Part shown: positions 1 through 10,196 of the stretch, piece after piece
Layout: each line of letters begins with the position of its first letter
How positions within the stretch are numbered: position 1 is the stretch's first letter
From: Strobilurus pachycystidiatus
Lineage: Eukaryota > Basidiomycota > Agaricomycetes > Agaricales > Physalacriaceae
Assembly (NCBI GenBank): GCA_019915135.1
Contig: JAHLMK010000001.1
Span: 1,302,001 to 1,366,000, forward strand
Length of the DNA: 64,000 nucleotides
Direction of reading: 5' to 3'
The notes under the pieces: generated by a model
The model's input: only the letters and a program-made list of their open reading frames with translations
Database searches by the model: none
Told to the model about the DNA's origin: nothing
Program-made: the position numbers and the translations under genes

Positions 1-1245
1 CAAATTGTACGAGCAATTGAAGGCCAGGGTGTAGCGAGGGCGAGAACACCCTCGACATCATTACCCTCGAGGAGCTTGCCGCTGACCGGGTCGAGGATTT
101 GAGGTACGATACCGAAGAAGGGGACAGTGGCACTACCGGGCTTGGTGGGAATAGCACCAGGGAATGGAGTGACGACGATGGATCCCGTCTCGGTTTGCCA
201 GAAGGTGTCGACGATGGCGCACTAGACGAAGGGTGTCAGAATACATTTTAGCAGTGGCGTTGCAGGGCAGCTTCTCACCTGCTTGCGACCAACGACTTCG
301 TTATACCACGACCATGCCTCAGGGTTGATCGGCTCGCCGACACTGCCCAATACTCTCAAGCTGCCCAGATCGTGTCCCTCGACATGAGACTCGCCGAGGC
401 GCCTGAGGAGCCGGATAGCAGTAGGTGCCGAGTAGAACTGGGTCAACTTGTACTTCTCAACCGTTTGCCAGTAGCGCGAAGGAGTCGGGTAGACTGGCGT
501 CGACTCGAATACGACGGTGCTAACGCCATTGAGGAGAGGACCGTAGCAGATGTATGTGTGGCCAGTGATCCAGCCGACATCAGCCATGCAAGCAAACTTG
601 TCATCCGGGTGGACGTCGAAGACGTATTTTACAGTGAGCGCAGCTCCGAGAAGGTAGCCGCCAGTGGTGTGGACGACACCCTTGGGCTTGCCAGTGGAAC
701 CAGATGTCTGAGAGAGAACATTGTTGAGATACAAGTGATCGAGGTAAGAAGGCAAAGTAAGACATACGTAGAGAATAAAGAGAGGGTCTTCACTGGCCAT
801 AACCTCTGGTGGACAGTAGCTGGGGACCTTGGCGACCTCCTCATGCCACCATGTATCACGTCCCGGAGTGAACGGAACCTCGTTTCCAGTACGCCTGAGC
901 ATCAGGACCTTTTCGACGTCTGGGCACTCCTTGAGGGCGGCGTCAACGATAGCCTTGGTCGCGATGGTCTTGCCGCCGCGCCTGCCTTCGTCGGAGGTGA
1001 TGACGACGCGGGACTTGCAGTCCTGGACACGGTCGCGGAGAGACTCGGACGAGAAGCCGGCAAAGATGACAGAGTGGATGGCGCCGATGCGAGCGCAGGC
1101 GAGGAAGGCGGCGATGGCGTGCCAGGTCATGGGCAGGTAGATGGAGACGGTGTCGCCCTTCTTGATGCCGTACGACTTGAGGACATTGGCGATGGAGCAG
1201 ACCTCGCGGAGGAGCTCGCTGTACGAGACCTCGCGGCCCTCGCCA

Positions 1246-1276
<31 letters not shown>

Positions 1277-1616
1277 GCAGGGAGATTAGATGACACGGAT
1301 GGCGGGATGGACGGTATCATGCCTTGTCGGGATGCTTGAAGGCCCAGCGGTCGACGCAGTTGTAGGATGCGTTGAGGCCGCCCTCGGGGAACCAGGCAAT
1401 GTCGCCCGTCTCGAAGCTGCCGGCGCGAACGGTCTGGAAGGGTCGGTCCCAGTGCAGCGTCTCGCGCGCTTTCTGTGCCCACCACTTGTCGCTCTCATGG
1501 CCGACTGTCTCTTTGTGGGCGGCCTTGTAGGCGTGGATGTCGGGGCCGATGTGGGGCGTCTTTGGCCCGCTGGCGACGCGGGGGGCGACGGGGTGGATCT
1601 GGTGGGTTTCGGCCAT
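1..1616 (-). CDS. ACS1: Acetyl-CoA synthetase, 3' end cut by the window edge
   Basis: Activates acetate with ATP and CoA through acetyl-AMP, the entry point of acetate into central carbon and lipid metabolism and a source of acetyl-CoA for histone acetylation. The start at 1616 gives an N-terminus with the family's [16 protein letters not shown] and [24 protein letters not shown] segments. Later exons carry the AMP-binding motif [18 protein letters not shown] (about 655-710), [17 protein letters not shown] and the [15 protein letters not shown] segment. At least three short introns are needed (near 1270-1320, 710-775 and 215-285). The gene runs off the left edge after the WQTETG region, so the C-terminal domain with the acetylated lysine is not in the window. 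Identity is very secure from many conserved blocks; exact splice sites are by eye. Confidence 0.95.
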
Positions 1617-1667
1617 GTCTGGGAAGGGGGCGATGAGGAGATGGAAAACATACAGGCATTATCAGCG

Positions 1668-1675
1668 TATTTATA
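1668..1675 (-). promoter_or_regulatory. TATA-like box of the acetyl-CoA synthetase gene
   Basis: Read on the minus strand this is TATAAATA, about 52 nt before the ATG at 1616. Position and sequence fit a core promoter element. The implied leader is short, so a more upstream start is possible. Confidence 0.45.
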
Positions 1676-3520
1676 CTTTGCGACGAGCCGGAGCCCTGGC
1701 CGGAGCAGATGACCCCAGATCAATTGCCGTTATGTCAGATTCCCCGCATTTTTTGACATTTCCAATTTCACCATCGATCTCTGCGTCGCCTTGTGCGGTC
1801 CAGACAGTACCGGGTTTAGTGCGGAAGGGCGTCGTTCCTCCCTGTTCCCATCGCTTGCCGCCCCTACGCACCCAGCCTTGCCCAGCTCTTCAGTGGGCCG
1901 TGAGAGCGTATCAACATGTGGCGTTGTCCCGCGCTCATCCTGTTTCCCTGAGCACTAGTCGGCTCTCCGCGTCTACGGACTGCCGTGCATTTGTAACTTA
2001 TCACGGACTTGGTCTGCCTGTTTATTTTCCATCACGTCTACCTTGCCGACTGGCCCATGGAAGAGCTTATTCCTTGCCCCGCATTCCAGTCCCGGCTTGG
2101 TATCTTCGGCAGCGACCAAACCTGTTCGTTGTCGGCATCCAGTGACCACTTACAAAGACTCAATACTTGATGACTATCAGTGAATGCTTTCCAACACGTT
2201 ATCATCCCATGTCCACATTGCCTTCTTCTTCTTCTCAGTGTATCTCGCATCTCATCTTGTCCTGTCCATGAGGATTTCTCGGGGCTATCTCGCCAATGCT
2301 ATCATCCACCAGAAACTTACTCTCTCGCTGCGGAATCCACCACCGCTGCCATGTGGATTTCGACGACAGTCTCACTATTTTCGCTGTAAAGATGGAGCCT
2401 CCGACACTTGTCAAGCGGCGCATCGCTGACGGTCACAGCGAACGCAGACTACCGGCCGTCCCACCTCGGACCAATTTCTGACGCTCGCGCTGTCCTCCAC
2501 CTGAACCCCGACCAGCGCGCTGACCATTTGTCTCCAATGCGCATCAGAAGATTGATTTCATCACAGGTGCCATCTCTCACCATCGCCGCCCATAATATCA
2601 CCCACCCGGACCTCGAAGCATGTTGCATGAAGCTTGAGCTTGCCACGTCGGGCCGTGCCGGTATTCGAAGTGATGCCGGGAAGATCAGGTACACTGAATA
2701 GAAGTTCAAGTTAGGACCCATCCACCGCGAAGTCCTGGTCTACCGTCATTCCGCCCCGGTTGCCGTCGAGGTTCGGAAGATACAGAGCTCCAACAATAAC
2801 AATGATCTTTCACTCGTTGATGTCAATCAAAGAGTAGCATTTACCGGTGGTAAGTGCGCGGCCAATGGCGCGAGACGTGTTTGGGATTCGCGCCGCCAAC
2901 CGATCGCGTTCCACCGGCGGACTCGGAAGGCAAAATCTTCCAAGCCGTCATCATAGCGACGTGGCGTAAAGAAGGCCATGTCAAGCAAACACGGAAATAT
3001 CAACGTTTCGGATTCGGACTTCAGTCGTCTTGTTGCCATCAGCTATGACCGCTCACCATAATGCTCCCTCGCGAGGTTAATCCGCTGCAAGGCAGAGGAT
3101 CAGAATTCCGTGCTAAGGATTATCATTCTTGCATCCAACTTAAGTACGCGCCGCGGTGAGCCGGCACTCAAATTGTGTCTAGCTTGGGCGTCGTCCAGTG
3201 CTCATTGAGGTCCCTTCCGAATCCGAGTGGAGTGTTACACAAAAGTGTCCAGGCTCTTCTGCCTTCCCCCGCGGTCATCAAAAGTCTAGGCCACTCGAGC
3301 GAAGCTTCGAAGGTTCGGTGGATAATCGCGTCAACTCTACTTGAGGATCCGCGCACATCCTCAACCCCGTCGGTCCATTCTCCAAAGTCTGCGTCAACAC
3401 GGACCTACAAGAGAACGTCATGCCATATAGCATTGCTTCGCGCGAGTACAATTTGCACTACCGCGATGGAAAGCCTTCCTCTATGTATTCTTGTACCCGT
3501 CGTTACAAACTCGTAAAAAA
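1676..3520. other. 1.8-kb stretch without a recognisable gene
   Basis: This lies between the start of acetyl-CoA synthetase and the end of the sugar transporter. Several open stretches of 60-110 codons exist on both strands, but none shows a family motif or an unambiguous exon chain. The longest is a plus-strand frame from about 2408 to 2954 interrupted by a single TAG at 2699-2701 and ending near a consensus donor (GTAAGT at 2850). I treat it as intergenic, possibly with a lineage-specific gene. Confidence 0.4.
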
Positions 3521-5751
3521 TCATAACACGTCAACGTCTCCTGTCTCCTTGATAGCAACTGTGATCTTCCTAGACGAAGCCCGAGCGGGCCATGGTTCGT
3601 TGAACACCTCATCTAGTTCCTCCAGAGTACGTCCACGCTATAGGACAAGTCAGATTCATGACCAACCATCGATGTCTCATGCTTACTGTCTCGACACAGA
3701 AGAAATACCAGAGAACGGAAGCGATGAGGTCCCATGCCACGAACCTAAGCAGAAGATGTGAGTCCTAACTTGCTGAAGATGGCACGATGCTACTCACACA
3801 AAGTAGTATTTCCATCCGAGCTTTCCGAGACCAACGCTGTTCGCAAAGGTATTGATGAAACCGGCAAGGTTGGAAATCAAAATGTGAACGCCCATGCCCT
3901 TTCCGCGCATGTCCTGGCTCATCACTCTGTGAGAAGCTAGGGGTCAACGTTGATCAGCCAACGAGGAAGGAAACGTACTCAGCACAGTACAATGCCTGCA
4001 GCGGCGTGTAGGTGAAGCTGTATGCGATACCAAAAATCAGGATCATGGCAATCGAAGCATTGGCGCCTGCAACGTTGGTATTATCTGCTGATCCATCTAA
4101 AGGAAGGAAAGTCAGTACATGCATCGGACCAAGTACCCTCGGAGCACTCACACTTGTGCGACAAGCCAGCGACAGTTGCGAGAAGACAAGCGAGAACGAA
4201 TGCCCCAATGTACAATCGGCGGCGGCGACCGATTTTGTCCGTTAACATGGCGCCCTGCACAAAGGTAAGAGATGATAATCGTCGACCGCCAGAGAGCGCG
4301 TACCGAAAACGCGCCAAATGCCGAAAGCAAAGCATTCGCGAAGTTACTTCGGGGATGGATTCAGTATCAAGTACTATCCACAGAGAAGTAGATGCTCACT
4401 ATAGTTGGCGTTGATGTGGCGACTGAACTCCGGCGTTCTTGAGCAACACCGTCAAGAAGTAGGTGATTAACTTGTTCTGGATTAGCGCGCAAGCATAAAT
4501 GAAATCACGGAAGGTGACGGACCCCATTGCCTGCGAGTTGTCCGTTGACACACATGAGAGTAAGACAGAGCATCCTCCACCTTCGGGTGTGCTTGTAAGT
4601 AATTCGAAATCTTCCCCGTTATCTCCACAACACACACCTTCTATTCCTGCTGTTGAACAGTCCGCGGTAGTCCCAGAACGCGTTGTTCTTCGTGTGGGTA
4701 ATGGCTTCTTCGAACTCCTTCAACTCAAGCTAAATTGAAACCACGTTAAGATGACATCCTTCGACGAACGTAGAAGACTAGCCTCGATGACGGCGTTCGT
4801 TTCTCCATCGTTGCTATGATATTTGCACAAAATGGCTTTAGCCTCCTCAGTGCGGCCCTTCTGGATGAGCCACCGAGGGCTCTCCGGACAGAAGAGTGCA
4901 CAGACAATGACGATACTCGGCGGAACTACTTGAAGCAAAAGCGGAAGACGCCATGCCCACGTTGAGTTGATCTTGATAGTGCCGACCATAGCACCTGTTG
5001 CGGGGATAGACCCGATGAAGAAGCACGAGTTGTAAAGACCACCGAGGCGACCACGCCACTGTGGAGGCGCGAGCTCAGTCACCCACGTCGGCGCAGCAGT
5101 CGTGGAGATTGCGATACCGAAACCAAGCAAGAACTATAATGATATGCTTTTGAGTCTTGTGCAACCAACAAGAAGGGAAAGCCGTACCCGACCACCTAAG
5201 AAGTAGCCTTCATTCTGGGCTGCCGTAATGATGGCGGCGCCAAAAAGGATGAAGAAAGCTCCGGCCCACATGCCTCCCCGACGTCCCCAGTGGTCAGATA
5301 TTGGGCCAGCGAAGAGAGACCCGACGCAGTTTCCGACGGTGTAGATCAAGAAGACAATTCCTGTCGACGCGCCAGTTGTCGTCATCCCGAACTAAGACGG
5401 CCGGGTCAGAAGCTGCGTCTTTGCAACACGAAGATATATTCACGTATTCTTGGTATTGTGACATGTCGTTAATGCCACTCATGAGACTGCCGTCAAAGCC
5501 AGAAGACACCGCGTTCATGAAGCCGACCATGACGATAAAGTACAACTGCGACGCGATTAACGTGTGCCCAAGTTCGTCGCAACTAATGTACTCACCCCAA
5601 ACGCGCGCCTGCTCCTCGGATTGAGGGCCGTTTTCTCCACAGCTGCGAGGAAGTCAGCATTGTACGCCTTGTCGACCTTGGCTACCGGGACGTCGTCGAC
5701 GGATCTCGCGTCGCCCTTGTCCACTGAATTGCGGGATGCTGAATCCGCCAT
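3521..5751 (-). CDS. Sugar-porter-type MFS transporter
   Basis: A 12-TM major facilitator of the sugar porter family, expected in the plasma membrane and moving hexoses or related disaccharides with protons. Joined exons give the N-terminal FDGSLMSGINDMSQYQ segment after TM1, loop motif GPISDHWGRRGGMW, WRGRLGGLYN, then the PESPRWLIQKGR signature and a second DKIGRRR loop. The C-terminal ETRGRTLEELDEVF signature appears only after splicing an intron near 3636-3682; the stop is at 3521-3523. About seven or eight short introns are needed. The start could be Met at 5751 or four codons earlier at 5763. The substrate cannot be read from sequence; the lactose/hexose transporter branch is an inference from the N-terminal motif. 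Confidence 0.9.
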
Positions 5752-6110
5752 GGGAGAGGTCAAGCTACGATGGCCACGGTATACAGTGCAGTGCTTCTCT
5801 GTGCTTCTTAAGTACGTGATCGCAGGTGGTGCTTATCTGGAGCGGGCCGGATATCAAATGGCACTGTCCCGCGATTAGCAGTACGATCAGCCAACGACTC
5901 CGAGTCTCCGACGTGCGCTGTGCTTATCAGCTCGAGCGCTGGCCCGTAACAGCCGACATTGCACAACAGACACCTCAGAGAACAGCAAAAGGTGCATGCA
6001 ATCTACGCGGATGAGTGCTGAATGGTGAGCCTCACGTTATCTGGTCAGGTGTTCTTCACAAGAAGAAGCTGTTGTGGAGATAAATCTCCATCGGTCGGCC
6101 CAAAAGGCAG

Positions 6111-6134
6111 AGGCGGGGGCGGGCAGGGGGCGCC
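6111..6134. promoter_or_regulatory. G-rich cluster upstream of the sugar transporter
   Basis: A run containing GCGGGGG, CGGGC and CAGGGGG lies about 360 nt before the transporter start, in the 500-bp gap 5752-6266. GCGGGG fits the SYGGRG consensus of the carbon-catabolite repressor CreA/Mig1. A palindrome TGGAGA-TAAA-TCTCCA lies just beside it at 6074-6090. The rest of the gap shows nothing else. Regulation of the transporter by glucose repression is inference only. Confidence 0.3.
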
Positions 6135-6266
6135 ATGATAGAAGTCAGGGACCCTGGCTAAGCATGATGTTGAAAATGGTTTTATTCGTGCCTGCCTGAT
6201 GTACTACTAGCGTCTAGAGAGGATGATAATCCTTCAACAATCAAAAGGAGACTTTCACTCACAGAA

Positions 6267-8045
6267 CTACGGGCCGCCGACGCGAGATGCGTGCATGGCC
6301 GTCCTCAACTTCAAACCATTCTCGCAGCATTGGTGCAACTGGGAATCAACAGTGACCTTTACCAGCGGATCGATGTCATTATACCATTCCAACTTAACAT
6401 CGCGAAGGCGCATTACGCCGTTGTCAATCCATCGTGACTCTACCATCTCGGCGAATTCATTAGACTGGAAAGTCAGCTCTCCGCTCAAATGCAAGGTGTT
6501 AAGGAGGGGAACAACGACGTGCTCCGCCTCGAGGTTCGACAAAGCTTTGATGAAGGAAGTCAAAACCTCGTCCTTCTCGCTTATATCGGTGAGTCGAAGC
6601 TCGACAAGGGTAGGCAAAGCTGAGAGGACGTTGACGAGAGCGGGGGTCACAACGCCGTTGTTGAAAGCAAGCGACGTGAGAGGACAAGCCGAGCGCTCGA
6701 TGAAGCTACACACAGCTTGGAAGCTTGCCGGCTCATCTCTCGTGTCTTTGGCTATACCAGCGCAGTCGATGTCGAGGGCGGAAAGGACAGGGGTATTGAT
6801 GCATTCGACAAGCTGAGAGATTGCCGTCTTCGATTGGAGCTGAAGGCCAGAGGTGATGGAAAGATGCTGCATCTTCGGACATCTAATCGGCGTCTTCTGG
6901 AACTTGCGTATGGATGCTGTTGTGGGGTACTGTGTCCGCACGCACCACTCCATCAAGTTGGGCATCTTGGAGAGGACAGATAGCTGACGGCCGACAGAAA
7001 GGCTCCGGGCATGCTGAGGGTTGGCATTCTCAGGAGTTGGCATCGTATGAGGGAGATGATTCGTAGCAAAATGCGTGATTTTAGACCACGGCAGAGAGAG
7101 GACCTTGTCGGGTCTCTCATATCCCACAAAAACCACATGGCGCAGTTTGGGCGCATCAACAAACGTAGGGGCTGGCGGTCCATTGAACACCTCCGACCGA
7201 GCGTTCAGGACGACGAGTTTCTCCAAGGCCCAAAACTTAAGCAGCTGGAGATCAGCCAGCATGGATGGCCGAAGGTAGAGCTCGAGGGTCCTGACACGCG
7301 AAACATGTCCCATAAGGAGGGGAGCGAGGTAGGGAGGAAAGGCAATGAAAGGACATGTTTCGTGGTGGGTGCTGATGCAGAGTGAGAGCGGGTGCTGCCC
7401 ACTACGTGTGAGCTGAATGCCGATACGCCGAAGGTAGCGGTGATTTCCCTCTGGAAAGTTCTTGGTCCGAACAACGATGTTTATACGCGTCCATAGGGTG
7501 GGGCTGGCCAGAACCTCTCTGCGCCACTGCTTACAAACAAGCTCGATAGACCAAAGAGGGCTTTCCCGCTCGTGGATGTGCCAGGACTTGTTAGGCTGTA
7601 TGTCCGCGAGACGATTCTCGTTGAAGTTCGGGGTCATACGAGTCGGAAACATGATAGTCTCTGCGAAGATACGAGAAAGGATTTCAGGGGGCAGTCTGCG
7701 AATAACACCGAGTGGTGCTTGAGCTTGCGCCACGGCACCCGCAATACGGGTCAAGTCAGCCTCTAGCGCACCAAGTTGCGCGTCGATGTGCGAGACTTGG
7801 CTCATGGCATCCCTTCGAAAGGACCGCAAGCGGCGAACTGTAGCCTCGGTATCCTGGATACGGTCTTGTAGAGCGGCGATGAAGCCACGCAGGACAGCTT
7901 CTTCGCCTGGATGGGGAACATCGTTGGTGCTGATGAGATGGGCATATGTTGGTGCTGGTGGGATGATAAATGGTGCGTGGATCGGGATGGAATGGTTGGC
8001 GCAACTGCAGTCGGCAGAACACGCTGTCCATTCCAAGGTCGTCAT
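6267..8045 (-). CDS. F-box-like / leucine-rich orphan protein, single exon
   Basis: A 592-residue uninterrupted reading frame. A Cys-rich N-terminus is followed by a predicted coiled coil (about residues 50-95, rich in Ala, Arg, Asp, Leu) and then an F-box-like segment, IRRLPPEILSRIFAETIM, with the downstream SIELVCKQWRREVLASPTLW pattern that is extremely common in agaricomycete F-box-like proteins. The remainder contains irregular leucine-rich stretches, as in substrate-recognition arms. Such proteins are expected to link a target to an SCF ubiquitin ligase, but the target is unknown. The absence of introns contrasts with nearly every neighbour. Confidence 0.8.
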   Translation of the reverse strand: MTTLEWTACSADCSCANHSIPIHAPFIIPPAPTYAHLISTNDVPHPGEEAVLRGFIAALQDRIQDTEATVRRLRSFRRDAMSQVSHIDAQLGALEADLTRIAGAVAQAQAPLGVIRRLPPEILSRIFAETIMFPTRMTPNFNENRLADIQPNKSWHIHERESPLWSIELVCKQWRREVLASPTLWTRINIVVRTKNFPEGNHRYLRRIGIQLTRSGQHPLSLCISTHHETCPFIAFPPYLAPLLMGHVSRVRTLELYLRPSMLADLQLLKFWALEKLVVLNARSEVFNGPPAPTFVDAPKLRHVVFVGYERPDKVLSLPWSKITHFATNHLPHTMPTPENANPQHARSLSVGRQLSVLSKMPNLMEWCVRTQYPTTASIRKFQKTPIRCPKMQHLSITSGLQLQSKTAISQLVECINTPVLSALDIDCAGIAKDTRDEPASFQAVCSFIERSACPLTSLAFNNGVVTPALVNVLSALPTLVELRLTDISEKDEVLTSFIKALSNLEAEHVVVPLLNTLHLSGELTFQSNEFAEMVESRWIDNGVMRLRDVKLEWYNDIDPLVKVTVDSQLHQCCENGLKLRTAMHASRVGGP

Positions 8046-8428
8046 TTAGAGGGCCACAAGACGCGATTTCCACGACGGAAACGGTCTGTACAGAAAATAT
8101 AAATTGCGCTTGTTGTACTGTTCGGATTGAATGGTCGACTTTATGGCAGAGGAATAAGTGTGTGTGCGGCACAGACAGGGCTGAAGGTTACCAGACACAA
8201 GTCCGAGATGAGGTTCAGAGGATGCGAGCAGCAACGAACTCACGTTGTGACACGCGTCAGAATGAAGGCAGGCTGGAAACGAATGCCTGGCAGCTCGACG
8301 GTGGTCGGGACGAAGAAGGCGCACAAAGGACTACACGCGGTAATTATATCACGGGCCGAATCAGCCGGACGGCTGTCTTCCAACTCTTCCTCTTCCTCAA
8401 CTCTGTTAGTTACTCTCTTGCCAACTCC
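8046..8428. other. Divergent promoter region of 383 bp
   Basis: This separates the divergently transcribed F-box-like gene and the membrane protein at 8429. I see no clear TATA box or named site. Confidence 0.4.
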
Positions 8429-9386
8429 ATGGCATGGAAGGGTAGACTGACTGTCCTTGCCAGCCTCGTTCTTTTCTCCGTGACGCTATCGGTCTTGTAT
8501 GGCAATTTCCACTACGCCCTATCGCGGCCCCTCCCCTTCCATCCGCGGCCGAACACTCTGACCGTCTCCGCTTTCTTTCCTGGGGCCACGTCCGACGACG
8601 AGCTCAATCACTTCCTGGCGCAGAGCATCTCACTGGAGGACGTCTATCTCTATGTACACCCTTCCGCTCTGCATATGATACCCCACGGAGTCCGCGTAAA
8701 TGCTGATTACAAGACTCCGTTTGATATACCTCCTCTTCGTGGCCTGGAACTGCGCTACGAGGAGATGCAAACCTGGGACCGGCGGAAGAGCAAAAGGCCG
8801 CTTGTCCAGGCCAATGCAAAGGCATTCTGGCTACACAAAGCCTTGCAGGATGTTGGGCCGGGGTATGAGCGCGCTTATTGGGTCGACATGGGCAGCGACC
8901 TCAGAGTTCTGGAGCTCGAGGAAGGCGATAAGCTATTCTTCTCGTATCACAGCCTACCGCACGCCTCTATGCGCTTTTGGCAAGATACTCTAGGTCCAGT
9001 GGATAACAACTTCATCAATGGTATGTGCGGCTCGAGTGCAGTTTATGCAATTCTCACAATTACAAGGAAACGTCTTTGGGGGACCTCTAACATCCCTCAA
9101 GTTCTACATGGACGCGTTCTATGCATATCACGACCACTATCTGAACCAAGGTGTATTCGTTGGGGACGACGAGTCTCTAACCAACGCCCTGGTATTCCTC
9201 TTTCCAGATAAGTTTGTGACCAGGCATTGTGTGGTGGACGAGCGTTGGTGGGAATGGTCACACAAGCTGCAGTGCAGTCCAAGGCGTGAAATGGTTGACC
9301 TTTTGAAGGAGAGATTTGGTGCAGAGTGGGGACCACCTATACCATCCCTAGGAGAGAAGATCAATCTAGCCTATGTAGCAACTTGA
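8429..9386 (+). CDS. Type II membrane protein, putative glycosyltransferase (HtrL/YibB-like)
   Basis: Exons 8429-9020 and 9067-9386 give 303 residues. A short cytoplasmic start (MAWKGR) is followed by one hydrophobic segment (TVLASLVLFSVTLSVLYG, residues about 8-25), the layout of a Golgi type II enzyme. The luminal part has AYWVDMGSDLRV, an acidic sugar-nucleotide-site-like stretch, then, across the intron, NFINGNVFGGPLTSLKFYM and GVFVGDDESLTNAL. The F-x-GG-x-x-G and late D-(D/Q) pattern resembles the HtrL/WlaTC (YibB) family of putative glycosyltransferases. Family placement is from memory of motifs, so the activity is inferred. The 46-nt intron restores the conserved segment in frame, which supports the model. 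Confidence 0.7.
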
Positions 9387-9488
9387 ACAGCGGATCCTAC
9401 AACTCTTGCTTATGGAAAATCTATCCTCGGTAAGAGCTTGTCTGTGTGTTTAGAAGGAATATGTACCTAGTAAAAGACCACTTTTCAA

Positions 9489-9575
9489 GACTCGATAGCT
9501 CAGTGGTTAGAGCATGCGATTGCAGTTTACGTAAGCACTATCGCAGGGTCCCGTGTTCAAATCACGGTCGGGTCT
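9489..9575 (+). tRNA. trnC-GCA: tRNA-Cys (anticodon GCA) with a 14-nt intron
   Basis: A complete cloverleaf can be folded: acceptor stem GACTCGA/TCGGGTC with one T-G pair, D-arm GCTC/GAGC, anticodon stem TGCGA/TCGCA, T-arm CCGTG/CACGG, discriminator T. The anticodon GCA lies at 9522-9524. The loop is too long unless 9526-9539 is removed, which is exactly after position 37, the canonical nuclear tRNA intron site. A-box-like TAGCTCAGTGG and B-box-like GTTCAAATC are present. Discriminator U73 is typical of tRNA-Cys. Confidence 0.93.
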
Positions 9576-9578
9576 GCC

Positions 9579-9583
9579 TTTTT
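9579..9583 (+). terminator. Pol III terminator of tRNA-Cys
   Basis: A T5 run begins four bases after the mature 3' end of the tRNA, as expected for RNA polymerase III. Confidence 0.75.
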
Positions 9584-9645
9584 CTCATTGGGTTCATTTT
9601 TGCAGTACGATTGAGATTCATCGATTTAAATACTATAAGTCACGG

Positions 9646-10024
9646 TGCAATTGAATGTCACCCAGTAGTTGAATCTTTCCCATTTCTCGATGAATCCGAC
9701 CAGTTATTTTTGAGGTGCCACAGACATTCCATAGAATCATGTAACATCTACCTTTCCTGATATTTACGAGCCAATACGAGGTATATTCATGAACGAGTGA
9801 GCAAGGCAAGTGCATGTCGGTTCCTGATGAAGCCATCCGACCCTGATTCAGATCAGCAACTTGCATCGTATACTGTAGGCGCATTTCCGTCCCGCTGGCC
9901 TTCATACTCGGTATATTGATTGAAGACATCATAAAGATGATTTAGAGAACAAGAACAAGGCAGGAGGACCAAGAGACAGACGTGCATCACCAAATGTTCA
10001 ACTACTGGGTGACATTCAATTGCA
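9646..10024. repeat. 379-bp element bounded by perfect 27-bp inverted repeats
   Basis: Positions 9646-9672 are the exact reverse complement of 9998-10024. The match extends outward by about seven bases with two mismatches (GTCACGG against GTCACTT). The interior has only a 99-codon minus-strand frame with no recognisable domain, so this looks like a small non-autonomous transposon (MITE-like) or a long hairpin. I could not find a clear target-site duplication. It begins about 70 bp after tRNA-Cys and fills most of the gap before the next gene at 10197. Confidence 0.7.
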
Positions 10025-10196
10025 AAGTGACAAATAGTACTCGATCGAGGTTGGAGGACTCAGGAGTACTTACGCCACATTCTTCGATCGCCGATCGGAG
10101 GACCAAGGTACTTCCATCTTGATTCTTGAGCTCACTGCTCAGCAGAATCCGGATTTACACTTCGATCACTGTTACCATACTTATAGCTCACCCTTC

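Noticed and set aside
372..1289. 305-codon plus-strand frame opposite acetyl-CoA synthetase
   Set aside because: It is the antisense shadow of strongly conserved codons on the other strand and has no motif of its own.
9633..9932. 99-codon minus-strand frame inside the inverted-repeat element
   Set aside because: No domain, no splice partner, and it lies within a repeat-bounded segment that looks non-coding.
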